This document shows positions 1 through 5,348 of a stretch of 5,348 nt of DNA, in pieces. The DNA lies in NCBI GenBank assembly GCA_021780015.1, contig JAJXZN010000039.1, forward strand, positions 1 through 5,348, written 5' to 3'. How positions within the stretch are numbered: the first letter of the stretch is position 1; each line of letters begins with the position of its first letter. The position numbers were made by a program, and so were the translations under genes. The notes under the pieces were generated by a model. That model saw only the letters and a list, made by a program, of their open reading frames with translations, ran no database searches and had not been told where the DNA came from. The stretch is from Pseudomonadota bacterium (lineage in GTDB: Bacteria > Pseudomonadota > Alphaproteobacteria > Rhizobiales > Beijerinckiaceae).

Positions 1-1260
1 CTGCTTGCAAAATATGGCATCACCTTCACGCTCTTCGAGGAGAGCGAAGTGTTCGGCAATGTCAGCGGCGGCTTCAAGCGCGGCGCCGACTATGACGGCG
101 TGACGACGCCGACGGTGATGCTCGACACGAGCAAGGCCTTCGGCTGGACCGGCGGCATGTTCGAGGTCAGCGGCTTACAGATTCACGGCTCGAATCTCAG
201 CGCCAAGAACCTTGGTGCCTTGCAAACCGTGAGCGGACTTGAAGCTGCCGATTCCACGCGGCTCTGGGAGCTCTGGTATCAGCAGACGCTCGGCAATACG
301 GGCTGGGACGTCAAGGTCGGCCAGCAGAGCCTTGACCAGGAATTCATCGTCAGCGCCCAGTCACTGCTCTTCCTCAACACGTCGATGGGCTGGCCGCTGA
401 TCCCGTCCGTCGATCTTTATGCTGGCGGTCCGGCCTATCCTCTGTCGTCGCTTGGCGTGCGCCTGCATGGCCAAGTTGTGCCGAACGTGACGGCGCTCTT
501 GGGCGTCTTTGATGACAACCCGCCCGGAGGCCCCTTCAACAATGATTCGCAATTGCGCGGGCCCGAAGCCAACGGCGTGCGTTTCAGCCTCAATACCGGC
601 GCGCTCGCCATCGGCGAATTGCAATATGCGCTGAATCCGGCGCCAACCGACCCGAAGGCGAAAGCGAGCGGCCTGCCCGGCACCTACAAGCTCGGCGTCT
701 GGTACGATACGGCGCCGTTCCCCGACCAGAGAGTTGGCACCGACGGATTGCCGCTCGCCGATCCCGCGAGCAATGGCGTCGCCGTCGCGCATCGCGGCAA
801 TTATGGATTTTACGGCATCGCCGATCAGATCATCTGGCAGCCCGATCTTTCCGCACCGCGCGCGCTCGGTGCCTTTATCCGCCTGATGGGTGCGCCGCTC
901 GGCGATCGCAATCTCATCACCTTCAGCGCCAATGGCGGCCTGACGCTCAAAGCGCCATTCCAAGGACGCGACGGCGACATTGTCGGCCTTGGCTTCGGCT
1001 ACGGCCTCATCTCCGGCGGCGCGCGCGGTTTCAACATTGACCAGGCTGTTTATGCGCCGGCCGGAACGCTGTCGCCGATCCGCTCCTCGGAAACCTTTAT
1101 CGAGACCTTCTACACGATCAACCTTGCGACCTGGTGGCAGATCACGCCCGACTTCCAATACATCTTCAATCCGGGCGGCGGGATCGTGAATCCCTTGGCT
1201 CCGAACACGCTTGTTCATGACGAGGCGGTGTTCGGCGTCCGCACCACCATCGCCTTTTAG
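1..1260 (+). CDS. OprB-family carbohydrate porin, 5'-truncated by window edge
   Basis: This is an outer-membrane beta-barrel porin of the OprB family, whose founding members pass sugars into the periplasm; the substrate here cannot be read from sequence. The open frame runs from base 1 to the TAG at 1258-1260 (419 residues visible). The GTG at 49 is internal, because the preceding codons (LLAKYGITFTLFEESE) already read as porin sequence, so the signal peptide and probably several tens of residues lie upstream of the window. Family-like segments, numbered from base 1, include FLNTSMGWPL followed by GGPAYPLSSLGVRLHGQ (about 125-160), LPGTYKLGVWYDT (about 225-237), HRGNYGFYGIADQIIWQ (about 264-280), MGAPLGDRNLI (about 296-306) and PDFQYIFNPGGGIVNP near the end. 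The protein ends in Phe after alternating hydrophobic residues (RTTIAF), the usual barrel-assembly signal. It is the first visible gene of a same-strand series of envelope genes. Confidence 0.93.
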   Translation: MLAKYGITFTLFEESEVFGNVSGGFKRGADYDGVTTPTVMLDTSKAFGWTGGMFEVSGLQIHGSNLSAKNLGALQTVSGLEAADSTRLWELWYQQTLGNTGWDVKVGQQSLDQEFIVSAQSLLFLNTSMGWPLIPSVDLYAGGPAYPLSSLGVRLHGQVVPNVTALLGVFDDNPPGGPFNNDSQLRGPEANGVRFSLNTGALAIGELQYALNPAPTDPKAKASGLPGTYKLGVWYDTAPFPDQRVGTDGLPLADPASNGVAVAHRGNYGFYGIADQIIWQPDLSAPRALGAFIRLMGAPLGDRNLITFSANGGLTLKAPFQGRDGDIVGLGFGYGLISGGARGFNIDQAVYAPAGTLSPIRSSETFIETFYTINLATWWQITPDFQYIFNPGGGIVNPLAPNTLVHDEAVFGVRTTIAF

Positions 1261-1276
1261 AACTTCGAATTCCACT

Positions 1277-1300
1277 GCCGCGCCGAAACACCCGCGCGGC
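1277..1300 (+). repeat. GC-rich inverted repeat between porin and propeller genes
   Basis: Arms GCCGCGC (1277-1283) and GCGCGGC (1294-1300) are perfect 7-base complements around a 10-base loop. The right arm is followed by GCCGCTTTGACG, with only a short T run, so it is not a convincing intrinsic terminator. It could be an mRNA-stabilising or attenuating hairpin between the two genes. The arms are very GC-rich, and some such pairs occur by chance in DNA of this composition. Confidence 0.4.
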
Positions 1301-1328
1301 GCCGCTTTGACGACTGTGAGTGACGAGA

Positions 1329-2447
1329 ATGCGTATGAACGGAAGCGCTAAAACCTATCTCTGCTGGCTTTCGCTGGTCTCCGCGGCGGCCTTTGCGACG
1401 CCGGTCGCGGCCAAACCGCCGAGCTTTCTCGACACATTGAAAAAGACCACGACGCTCGCCTCGACGGTCCCGGCCAATGGCGATGTTAATCCTTATGCGC
1501 TGATCGTGGCGCCCGTCTCGATCGGCAAGATCGAAAAGAGCGATGTGCTCGTCGACAATTTCAACGACCGGAACAATTTGCAGGGCGTCGGAACGACCAT
1601 TGTCGACTATAGACCGGCGACGGGCACGATCACTTTGTTCGCCTCGGTGCCGAAGACTTTGGCCGCCTGCCCCGGAGGCGTCGGCCTGACAACGGCAATG
1701 GCCGTGTTGAAATCGGGCTATGTGATCGTCGGCAGCCTGCCTTCGACCGACGGTACGTTCAAGACCGCGGGCCCCGGCTGCCTCATCGTCTTTGATGCCA
1801 ATGGCAAGTTCATCAAGACCTTCGCCGGCGGCGCTATCGACGGCCCGTGGGGCAATACGGCGCTGGTCGATCATGGCGGCACCGCGACACTCTTCGTCTC
1901 GGAAATCGGCGCCGGCAAAGTGCCTGCGGCGGCGCAAGCCGGCAAGCTCGCCTCGGTCATCCGCATCGATCTCGCGATCGGCACGGACGGCCCCTCGATC
2001 ACGAAGGAGACGGTGATCGGCGACGGCTTCGGCGAGCGCGCCGACAAGGACGTGTTCGTCGTCGGCCCGACCGGCCTCGTCCTCGAAGGCGATACGCTTT
2101 ACGTGTCCGACGCGGTCGGCAATGCGGTCAACGCTATTCCGCAAGCCTTGACCCGAACGACAAGCGCCGGCACCGGTACGGTGATTTCCAAGGATGGAAA
2201 GTTCAAGCGCCCCTTGGCGCTGGAGAAGGCGCCGAACGGCGACCTCTTGGTGATCAATGCGCTCGACGGCGAGATCATCGAACTCGATCCGGCGACGAAG
2301 GCGCAGATCGCTGCGCGCTGGATCAACACCAACCGCGCGCAGACGCCGCCGGGCAGCGGCAATCTGTTCGGCGTTGCCCTGACGCCCAACGGCAAAGGCA
2401 TTTATTTCGTCAATGACGACGTCAATACGCTGGCCGTCGCGCGCTAA
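1329..2447 (+). CDS. Secreted beta-propeller-like (NHL/SMP-30-like) protein, function unknown
   Basis: I do not recognise a specific family with a known reaction. From ATG 1329 the protein has 372 residues. It begins with a Sec-type signal peptide: a short basic start, a hydrophobic stretch (about 9-23) and a likely cleavage after ATPVAA (about 28), so the mature protein is probably periplasmic. The rest shows about five or six spaced repeats of the form hydrophobic strand, G-D/N-turn, strand, for example GYVIVGSL (130-137), ATLFVSEIG (186-194), GDTLYVSDAVGNAVNAI (254-270), NGDLLVINALDGEIIELD (303-320) and GKGIYFVNDD (356-364). Such repeats fit an NHL, YncE or SMP-30-like beta-propeller. The mature part has two cysteines (114 and 151) that could form a disulfide. 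No metal or catalytic motif is clear. Start choice is uncertain: GTG 1320, ATG 1329 and ATG 1335 share the frame, and 1329 is preceded at 8 bases by GTGAG. It begins 68 bases after the porin gene and precedes a Tat peroxidase. Confidence 0.85.
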   Translation: MRMNGSAKTYLCWLSLVSAAAFATPVAAKPPSFLDTLKKTTTLASTVPANGDVNPYALIVAPVSIGKIEKSDVLVDNFNDRNNLQGVGTTIVDYRPATGTITLFASVPKTLAACPGGVGLTTAMAVLKSGYVIVGSLPSTDGTFKTAGPGCLIVFDANGKFIKTFAGGAIDGPWGNTALVDHGGTATLFVSEIGAGKVPAAAQAGKLASVIRIDLAIGTDGPSITKETVIGDGFGERADKDVFVVGPTGLVLEGDTLYVSDAVGNAVNAIPQALTRTTSAGTGTVISKDGKFKRPLALEKAPNGDLLVINALDGEIIELDPATKAQIAARWINTNRAQTPPGSGNLFGVALTPNGKGIYFVNDDVNTLAVAR

Positions 2448-2531
2448 TTTCGACCTGTTCTAATCTACTGGTTTTTCAGCAGAATCCGGTGGCGGCCGCG
2501 ACAAAAATCATCTACCGCCTGGGCCGAGACC

Positions 2532-2555
2532 GCGCGGCGCGCAGAAACGCCGCGC
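2532..2555 (+). repeat. GC-rich inverted repeat upstream of the peroxidase gene
   Basis: Arms GCGCGGCG (2532-2539) and CGCCGCGC (2548-2555) are perfect 8-base complements around an 8-base loop, CGCAGAAA. It sits 45 bases before the peroxidase start, in a 153-base gap that shows no gene. No T run follows, so it is not a classical terminator for the propeller gene. It would form a stable hairpin in any transcript that continues into the peroxidase gene, where it might influence RNA processing or translation. The rest of the gap (2448-2531 and 2556-2600) shows no promoter that I can support. Confidence 0.45.
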
Positions 2556-2600
2556 TCATGACAAAGGCCGAACTGTCGGCGAAGCATCGACGAGTTTAAT

Positions 2601-3878
2601 ATGAGCAAGTCCGGCAAGGACATGAACAATTCGCGGCGAAACTTTCTTGTCGCCGCCGGTGGCGCGTTGGCGGCCGGCGGCATCGCCGCCCATACGCCCG
2701 CCGCAGCGGCACCGGAATTAGGCACCGCCAAGCCGGCCGCGCCGAGCGATGACATCGAGCCGTTCTACGGCCTGCATCAGAGCGGCATTGCGACGCCGGC
2801 GCAGACCCAGACTTACTTTGCCGTGTTCGATCTGCAGACCGAAAAGGTCGACGACGTGAAAGCGTTGTTGCGGCGCTGGACCGACGTCGCCGCCAGACTT
2901 TCGACCGGAACCACGGATCTTTCGCCGACGCCCGCTGTGCTGAAGACGGACAGCGGCGAAGCTCTCGGGCTTGGCCCCAGCCGGCTGACCTTGACCTTCG
3001 GCTTCGGCGCCGGGCTTTTCGACAAGGCGGGCAAGGATCGCTACGGCCTCAAGAGCAAGAAGCCGGAGGCGCTGATCGATCTGCCCTATTTCAACGGCGA
3101 CCAATTGATCGACGGTCATACCGGCGGCGATCTCTCGGTTCAGGCCTGCGCCAACAATCCGCAGGTCGCCTTCCATGCGGTCCGCCAATTGGCGCGCGAA
3201 GCGCAGGGCATCGCGACGATCCGCTGGGCGCAGAGCGGCTTCTCCGCCCAATATGGCGACAAGGCCCCGCGCAATCTGATGGGCTTCAAGGACGGCACGA
3301 TCAATCCGGCAACGCCGATCGATTACGATCGCTTCGTCTGGGCCGGCGATGAAGGCCCGGCATGGATGCGCGGCGGCAGCTATGTCGTCGCCCGTGTCAT
3401 TCGCATCGCGCTCGAACATTGGGATCGTATGGATCTCGATTATCAGGAGCAGACGATCGGGCGGCATAAATTTTCCGGCGCGCCGCTCGGCGGCGCGAAG
3501 GAAGCCGATCCGCTTGATCTCAGCGCGGCGGACAAGGACGGCAATCCGCTGATTCCGGCGACGGCGCATGCGCGCATCGCTGCCGCACAGATGAACGACG
3601 GCATGCAGATCCTGCGGCGCGGCTATTCCTATAACAATGGCGCGACCTTTGTCGCAGAACGCTGGCCGCCCTGGCATCAAGGCATCGAATATGATGCCGG
3701 CTCGCTCTTCGTCTGTTATCAGCGCGATCCGCGCACCGGCTTCGTCAAGATTTTCGACAAGCTGTCGAAGCTCGATGCGATGAACCAGTTCATCACGCAT
3801 ATCGGCAGCGGCGTGTTTGCTTGTCCGCCGGGCATCGCGCCGGGCGGCATGATCGGCGAACGATTGTTCGGCGCCTAG
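2601..3878 (+). CDS. Tat-exported DyP-type haem peroxidase, EfeB-like
   Basis: This is a dye-decolorising-type peroxidase, a haem enzyme that uses hydrogen peroxide to oxidise a range of substrates; the E. coli relative EfeB works in the periplasm with the EfeUO iron importer. The 425-residue length is close to EfeB (about 423). The N-terminus has a twin-arginine signal, SRRNFLVAAGG (11-21), then a hydrophobic stretch and an Ala-rich cleavage region near 31-38. The hallmark GFKDGT lies at 228-233, with Asp231 as the expected catalytic acid. His323 in TAHARIA is the expected proximal haem ligand and Arg339 in ILRRGYSY the expected distal arginine. Other EfeB-like stretches are GGSYVVARVIR (258-268), EHWDR (272-276), GRHKFSGAPLG (287-297) and LFVCYQRDPRTGF (369-381). 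The His-to-Arg segment is two residues shorter than I recall for EfeB, and AHAR replaces the usual AHIR. ATG 2601 is preferred; ATG 2622 has AAGGA only one base upstream. No efeU or efeO is adjacent. The stop codon lies in the repeat that follows. Confidence 0.94.
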   Translation: MSKSGKDMNNSRRNFLVAAGGALAAGGIAAHTPAAAAPELGTAKPAAPSDDIEPFYGLHQSGIATPAQTQTYFAVFDLQTEKVDDVKALLRRWTDVAARLSTGTTDLSPTPAVLKTDSGEALGLGPSRLTLTFGFGAGLFDKAGKDRYGLKSKKPEALIDLPYFNGDQLIDGHTGGDLSVQACANNPQVAFHAVRQLAREAQGIATIRWAQSGFSAQYGDKAPRNLMGFKDGTINPATPIDYDRFVWAGDEGPAWMRGGSYVVARVIRIALEHWDRMDLDYQEQTIGRHKFSGAPLGGAKEADPLDLSAADKDGNPLIPATAHARIAAAQMNDGMQILRRGYSYNNGATFVAERWPPWHQGIEYDAGSLFVCYQRDPRTGFVKIFDKLSKLDAMNQFITHIGSGVFACPPGIAPGGMIGERLFGA

Positions 3879-3990
3879 AGCGGGATGCGAAAAAGTGTCC
3901 GCGGTTTTTCGCAAGAAATCTCGCTCTAAACTTTTAGAATCGATCACGTTTATGCTTTCGGATCGATTCGATCCGAAAGCATTGTGATCT
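3876..3990 (+). repeat. Intergenic palindromic repeat element, two hairpins (Rhizobiales type)
   Basis: The element has two stem-loops. The first has outer arms TAGAGCG (3876-3882) and CGCTCTA (3922-3928), and inner arms TGCGAAAAA (3886-3894) and TTTTTCGCA (3905-3913), around the loop GTGTCCGCGG. The second has a perfect 15-base inverted repeat, 3952-3966 against 3968-3982, centred on base 3967 (ATGCTTTCGGATCGA and its complement), flanked by GATCAC (3942-3947) and GTGATC (3984-3989). The arrangement GAGCGGGATG, AAAAAGTG, TTTTTCGC, CGCTCTAAA, then AATCGATCACGTTTATG resembles a dispersed intergenic repeat I recall from many Rhizobiales genomes; this is from memory, not a search. The first three bases are the stop codon of the peroxidase. 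The A/T-bearing inner stem could terminate transcription or protect the 3' end of the mRNA. Confidence 0.85.
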
Positions 3991-3991
3991 T

Positions 3992-4019
3992 GAGCGGCTA
4001 CGCTCGGGAATTTTTCCCG
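3992..4019 (+). repeat. Two small adjoining hairpins, possible terminator
   Basis: GAGCG (3992-3996) pairs with CGCTC (4001-4005) around GCTA, and directly after it CGGGAA (4005-4010) pairs with TTCCCG (4014-4019) around TTT. The two stems share base 4005. Together with the larger palindromes just upstream they make 3876-4019 an almost continuous run of secondary structure, suggesting an end of the peroxidase transcript. A T run of five (4011-4015) is inside the second stem rather than after it, so this is not a textbook intrinsic terminator. Confidence 0.4.
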
Positions 4020-4031
4020 CGACGGCTTCCA

Positions 4032-4059
4032 AAGTTTCTCGAAAGAAGCGAGAAGACTT
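4032..4059 (+). repeat. Imperfect inverted repeat in the region upstream of exbB
   Basis: AAGTTTCTCG (4032-4041) is complementary to CGAGAA-ACTT (4049-4059) with a single extra G at 4055, around the 7-base loop AAAGAAG. The ten paired positions make it one of the better stems in the region before exbB. It may be part of a leader structure or a protein-binding dyad. I could not match it to a Fur, RirA or Irr site, so its role is open. Confidence 0.4.
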
Positions 4060-4106
4060 GCCGCGGGGCGCGCTGTAGAAGGGCAGCGGACCGGGGAAGA
4101 ACCAAG

Positions 4107-4142
4107 ATGTCGCTCAATCGCGCGAATATTGCTGTGCGCTGA
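4107..4142 (+). other. Possible 11-codon leader ORF upstream of exbB
   Basis: ATG 4107 opens a short frame, MSLNRANIAVR, ending with TGA at 4140-4142. It is preceded by GGGGAAG (4093-4099), a good Shine-Dalgarno-like sequence seven bases before the ATG, which is better than the sites before most large genes in this window. It ends 63 bases before the preferred exbB start. It could be a leader peptide affecting exbB expression, but a frame this short easily arises by chance and the peptide shows no run of regulatory codons. Confidence 0.15.
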
Positions 4143-4157
4143 TTGACCCCGGACATA

Positions 4158-4176
4158 TTGCCACGCAAGCTGGCAA
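4158..4176 (+). promoter_or_regulatory. Dyad TTGCCA-N7-TGGCAA before exbB, possible operator
   Basis: Perfect 6-base arms TTGCCA (4158-4163) and TGGCAA (4171-4176) surround CGCAAGC, 29 bases upstream of the preferred exbB start. The spacing and symmetry are like sites bound by dimeric regulators, but I cannot name a factor, and the same bases could simply form a small hairpin in the leader. No convincing -35/-10 pair was found to anchor it to a promoter. Confidence 0.25.
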
Positions 4177-4205
4177 GCCATCGGGCGGGAAGGCAAAAAA
4201 CAGGG

Positions 4206-5264
4206 ATGGAATTCATGTTTGATGCGCGTCGCGTTAAGGCCCGGTTCGGCAGATTCGCTCTCCCCGCACTCTTCACCCTGATCGCAATCCCGACCTTATG
4301 CTTCGCGCAGGCGCCGGCGCCGCAAACCGCTCCGAGCGCCGCAGCCGCAGCATCGGCGCCCGCGGCGACGCCTTCGCCAAGTCAGCCCCTCCTGCAAGCG
4401 GCGCCGGCCGCGCCACAAGCTGCGCCAGCCTCGAAACCGGCTGCGCCGGCAAGCGTGTCAGCAAGCAAGCCCGCAAGTCAGCCGGCAAGCGAGGCGCCAA
4501 GTCAGCCCGTCATGGCCGCGGAGCCGTCCCTCTCGATCACCGCGCACCTGCTGCCGCAAAATCTCTCGCCGTGGGGCATGTTCCTCAACGCCGATATCGT
4601 CGTGAAAGTGGTGATGGTCGGCTTGGCGCTGGCTTCGCTTGCGACCTGGACGGTCTGGCTCGTCAAGAGCCTCGAGCTTTTGACGGCAAAGCAAAATGCC
4701 CTGAAGCAGCTTGCCATTCTGGCGCATGCCGCGACCCTGGATGCGGCGCGCGCCGATCTCGGCCATGGCAGGGGCCCGGTGGTGCGAATGGTCGATGCCG
4801 CGGCAGCCGAAGTCGATCGTTCGGCCGATCTCAATGCCGATGGAATCAAGGAGCGCGCGGCGGCGCTGATCGAACGCATCGAGGCGCGCGCCGGGCGCGC
4901 GGTCAATCGCGGCACCGGCATCCTCGGGACGATCGGTTCGACCGCCCCCTTCATCGGCCTCTTCGGCACGGTCTGGGGCATCATGAACAGCTTCATCGGC
5001 ATTTCGAAGACGCATACGACCAATCTCGCCGTCGTCGCGCCGGGCATCGCCGAAGCCTTGCTTGCCACGGCCTTCGGCCTCGTCGCCGCCATTCCGGCGG
5101 TCATCATCTACAATGTCTTCGCCCGCAGCATTTCGGGCTACAAGGCCATTCTTGGCGATGCGGCGGCGGAAATCCTGCGCCATGTCTCGCGTGATCTCGA
5201 CCGCGGTGCTCCGTCGGTCAGCGAGAATTGGCACGTCGTCGGCATGCGCCGCCCGGCGGAGTAA
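4206..5264 (+). CDS. exbB: TonB-system energiser ExbB, MotA/TolQ/ExbB family, with long N-terminal extension
   Basis: ExbB is an inner-membrane subunit of the ExbB-ExbD proton channel that drives TonB and so powers active uptake through outer-membrane receptors. From ATG 4206 it has 352 residues, much longer than E. coli ExbB (about 244). The N-terminus has a signal-peptide-like segment (basic start, hydrophobic 18-33, then CFAQA at 32-36), followed by an Ala/Pro/Gln/Ser-rich stretch at about 36-106 of low complexity. The core starts with a membrane segment at about 131-153, a cytoplasmic loop with many Ala and Arg/Glu, and two further membrane segments at about 239-258 and 282-305. Family-typical text is [17 protein letters not shown] (244-260) and [20 protein letters not shown] (278-297). 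TTG 4143 begins the longest frame but has no ribosome site I would accept. ATG 4215 is an alternative start, with AGGG (4202-4205) nine bases before it. exbD follows after five bases. The family could also be TolQ, but the signal peptide plus extension and the downstream ExbD-like start favour ExbB. Confidence 0.93.
   Translation: MEFMFDARRVKARFGRFALPALFTLIAIPTLCFAQAPAPQTAPSAAAAASAPAATPSPSQPLLQAAPAAPQAAPASKPAAPASVSASKPASQPASEAPSQPVMAAEPSLSITAHLLPQNLSPWGMFLNADIVVKVVMVGLALASLATWTVWLVKSLELLTAKQNALKQLAILAHAATLDAARADLGHGRGPVVRMVDAAAAEVDRSADLNADGIKERAAALIERIEARAGRAVNRGTGILGTIGSTAPFIGLFGTVWGIMNSFIGISKTHTTNLAVVAPGIAEALLATAFGLVAAIPAVIIYNVFARSISGYKAILGDAAAEILRHVSRDLDRGAPSVSENWHVVGMRRPAE
4375..4508 (+). 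repeat. Short direct repeats in the low-complexity part of exbB
   Basis: The 14-base string CGCCAAGTCAGCCC occurs at 4375-4388 and again at 4495-4508, and its core CAAGTCAGCC occurs a third time at 4474-4483. Between them the triplet-like units GCAAGC and GCGCCGGC recur. In the protein these give SQP-type units ([20 protein letters not shown]) in the Ala/Pro-rich linker after the signal peptide. This pattern fits growth by slippage or unequal recombination in a tolerant spacer, so the length may vary between strains. Confidence 0.7.
5258..5261 (+). promoter_or_regulatory. Ribosome binding site for exbD inside the end of exbB
   Basis: GGAG lies eight bases before ATG 5270 and overlaps the last codons of exbB. 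This supports ATG 5270 as the exbD start and suggests translational coupling of the two subunits. Confidence 0.7.
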
Positions 5265-5269
5265 GTGCG

Positions 5270-5348
5270 ATGGCCGTCAAGCTCTCGACGGGCGACGATT
5301 CGCTCGAAGAAAATCATGACATCAACGTTACGCCGTTCATCGACGTCA
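5270..5348 (+). CDS. exbD: ExbD, biopolymer transport protein, 3'-truncated by window edge
   Basis: Only the first 26 codons are present: a short cytoplasmic N-terminus, MAVKLSTGDDSLEEN, followed by HDINVTPFIDV. The INVTPFIDV string is the conserved entry to the single membrane helix of ExbD/TolR proteins. The proton-carrying aspartate of the helix, the rest of the helix and the periplasmic domain lie at or beyond the window end. The gene starts five bases after the exbB stop with its own GGAG site, as expected for an exbBD operon; tonB may follow downstream, but this cannot be seen. TolR shares this motif, so the name rests partly on the ExbB neighbour. Confidence 0.9.
   Translation, partial: MAVKLSTGDDSLEENHDINVTPFIDV

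Noticed and set aside
361..1275. Long open frame on the minus strand across the porin gene
   Set aside because: It is a frame opposite a confident OprB coding region, and its translation is Arg/Asp/Glu/Ala-rich without any recognisable motif, as expected of an antisense shadow in GC-rich DNA.
2601..3878. Encapsulin cargo peroxidase
   Set aside because: The protein carries a twin-arginine export signal and ends without an obvious cargo-loading tail, and no encapsulin shell gene is in the window.
3933..3940. TTTTAGAA resembling half of an Irr iron control element
   Set aside because: The symmetric partner TTCTAAA is absent at the right distance, and the bases belong to the palindromic repeat, which is found as a unit independent of iron genes as far as I recall.
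4129..4159. TTGCTG (4129) with CATATT (4154), or TTGACC (4143), as a promoter for exbB
   Set aside because: TTGCTG to CATATT has a 19-base spacer, and TTGACC has only CAAGCT at the proper distance. Neither pair is good enough to call.
2718..4196. 492-codon minus-strand frame across the peroxidase gene and the gap after it
   Set aside because: The + strand encodes a peroxidase with its catalytic residues in place. The minus-strand translation has low-complexity Arg/Ala/Asp composition, and the frame passes through the palindromic repeat.
4143..4205. Upstream TTG start that would lengthen ExbB by 21 residues
   Set aside because: The added residues would put a charged stretch ahead of a normal signal peptide, and there is no ribosome binding site before the TTG; ATG 4206 or 4215 fits better.
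3998..4276. 92-codon minus-strand frame in the gap before exbB
   Set aside because: It overlaps the start of exbB, shows no recognisable domain, and runs through hairpin-forming sequence; no support beyond being open.

Overview
The window is GC-rich DNA with four genes, all on the + strand. It looks like an alphaproteobacterium of the order Rhizobiales (Hyphomicrobiales). The reasons are the style of the OprB porin, the long Ala/Pro-rich ExbB with its own signal peptide, and an intergenic palindromic element (3876-3990) that resembles sequences I remember from many Rhizobiales genomes. Assignment to a family such as Beijerinckiaceae would be a guess.

Layout. Positions 1-1260 hold the 3' part of an OprB-type outer-membrane porin gene whose start lies outside the window. 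After a 68-base gap with a GC-rich inverted repeat comes a secreted beta-propeller-like protein of unknown function (1329-2447). After a 153-base gap with another GC-rich inverted repeat comes a Tat-exported DyP-type haem peroxidase resembling EfeB (2601-3878). The stop codon of the peroxidase lies inside the first arm of the palindromic repeat, which fills 3876-3990. A structured leader follows (3991-4205) with several small inverted repeats and one 11-codon ORF. Then come exbB (4206-5264) and, five bases later, the first 26 codons of exbD (5270 to the window end).

How the genes may work together. ExbB and ExbD form the proton-driven motor that energises TonB-dependent outer-membrane receptors, usually for iron-siderophore, haem or other large substrates. 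The upstream three genes encode envelope proteins: a pore in the outer membrane, a soluble periplasmic protein and a periplasmic haem peroxidase. They may form one functional group, but the gaps of 68 and 153 bases and the hairpins between them leave co-transcription open. The repeat makes read-through from the peroxidase into exbBD less likely, so exbBD is probably a separate transcription unit. No mobile-element gene, CRISPR array, tRNA or rRNA was seen. The least understood gene is the propeller protein. Its placement between a porin and a DyP peroxidase without efeU/efeO is the most notable biological feature.
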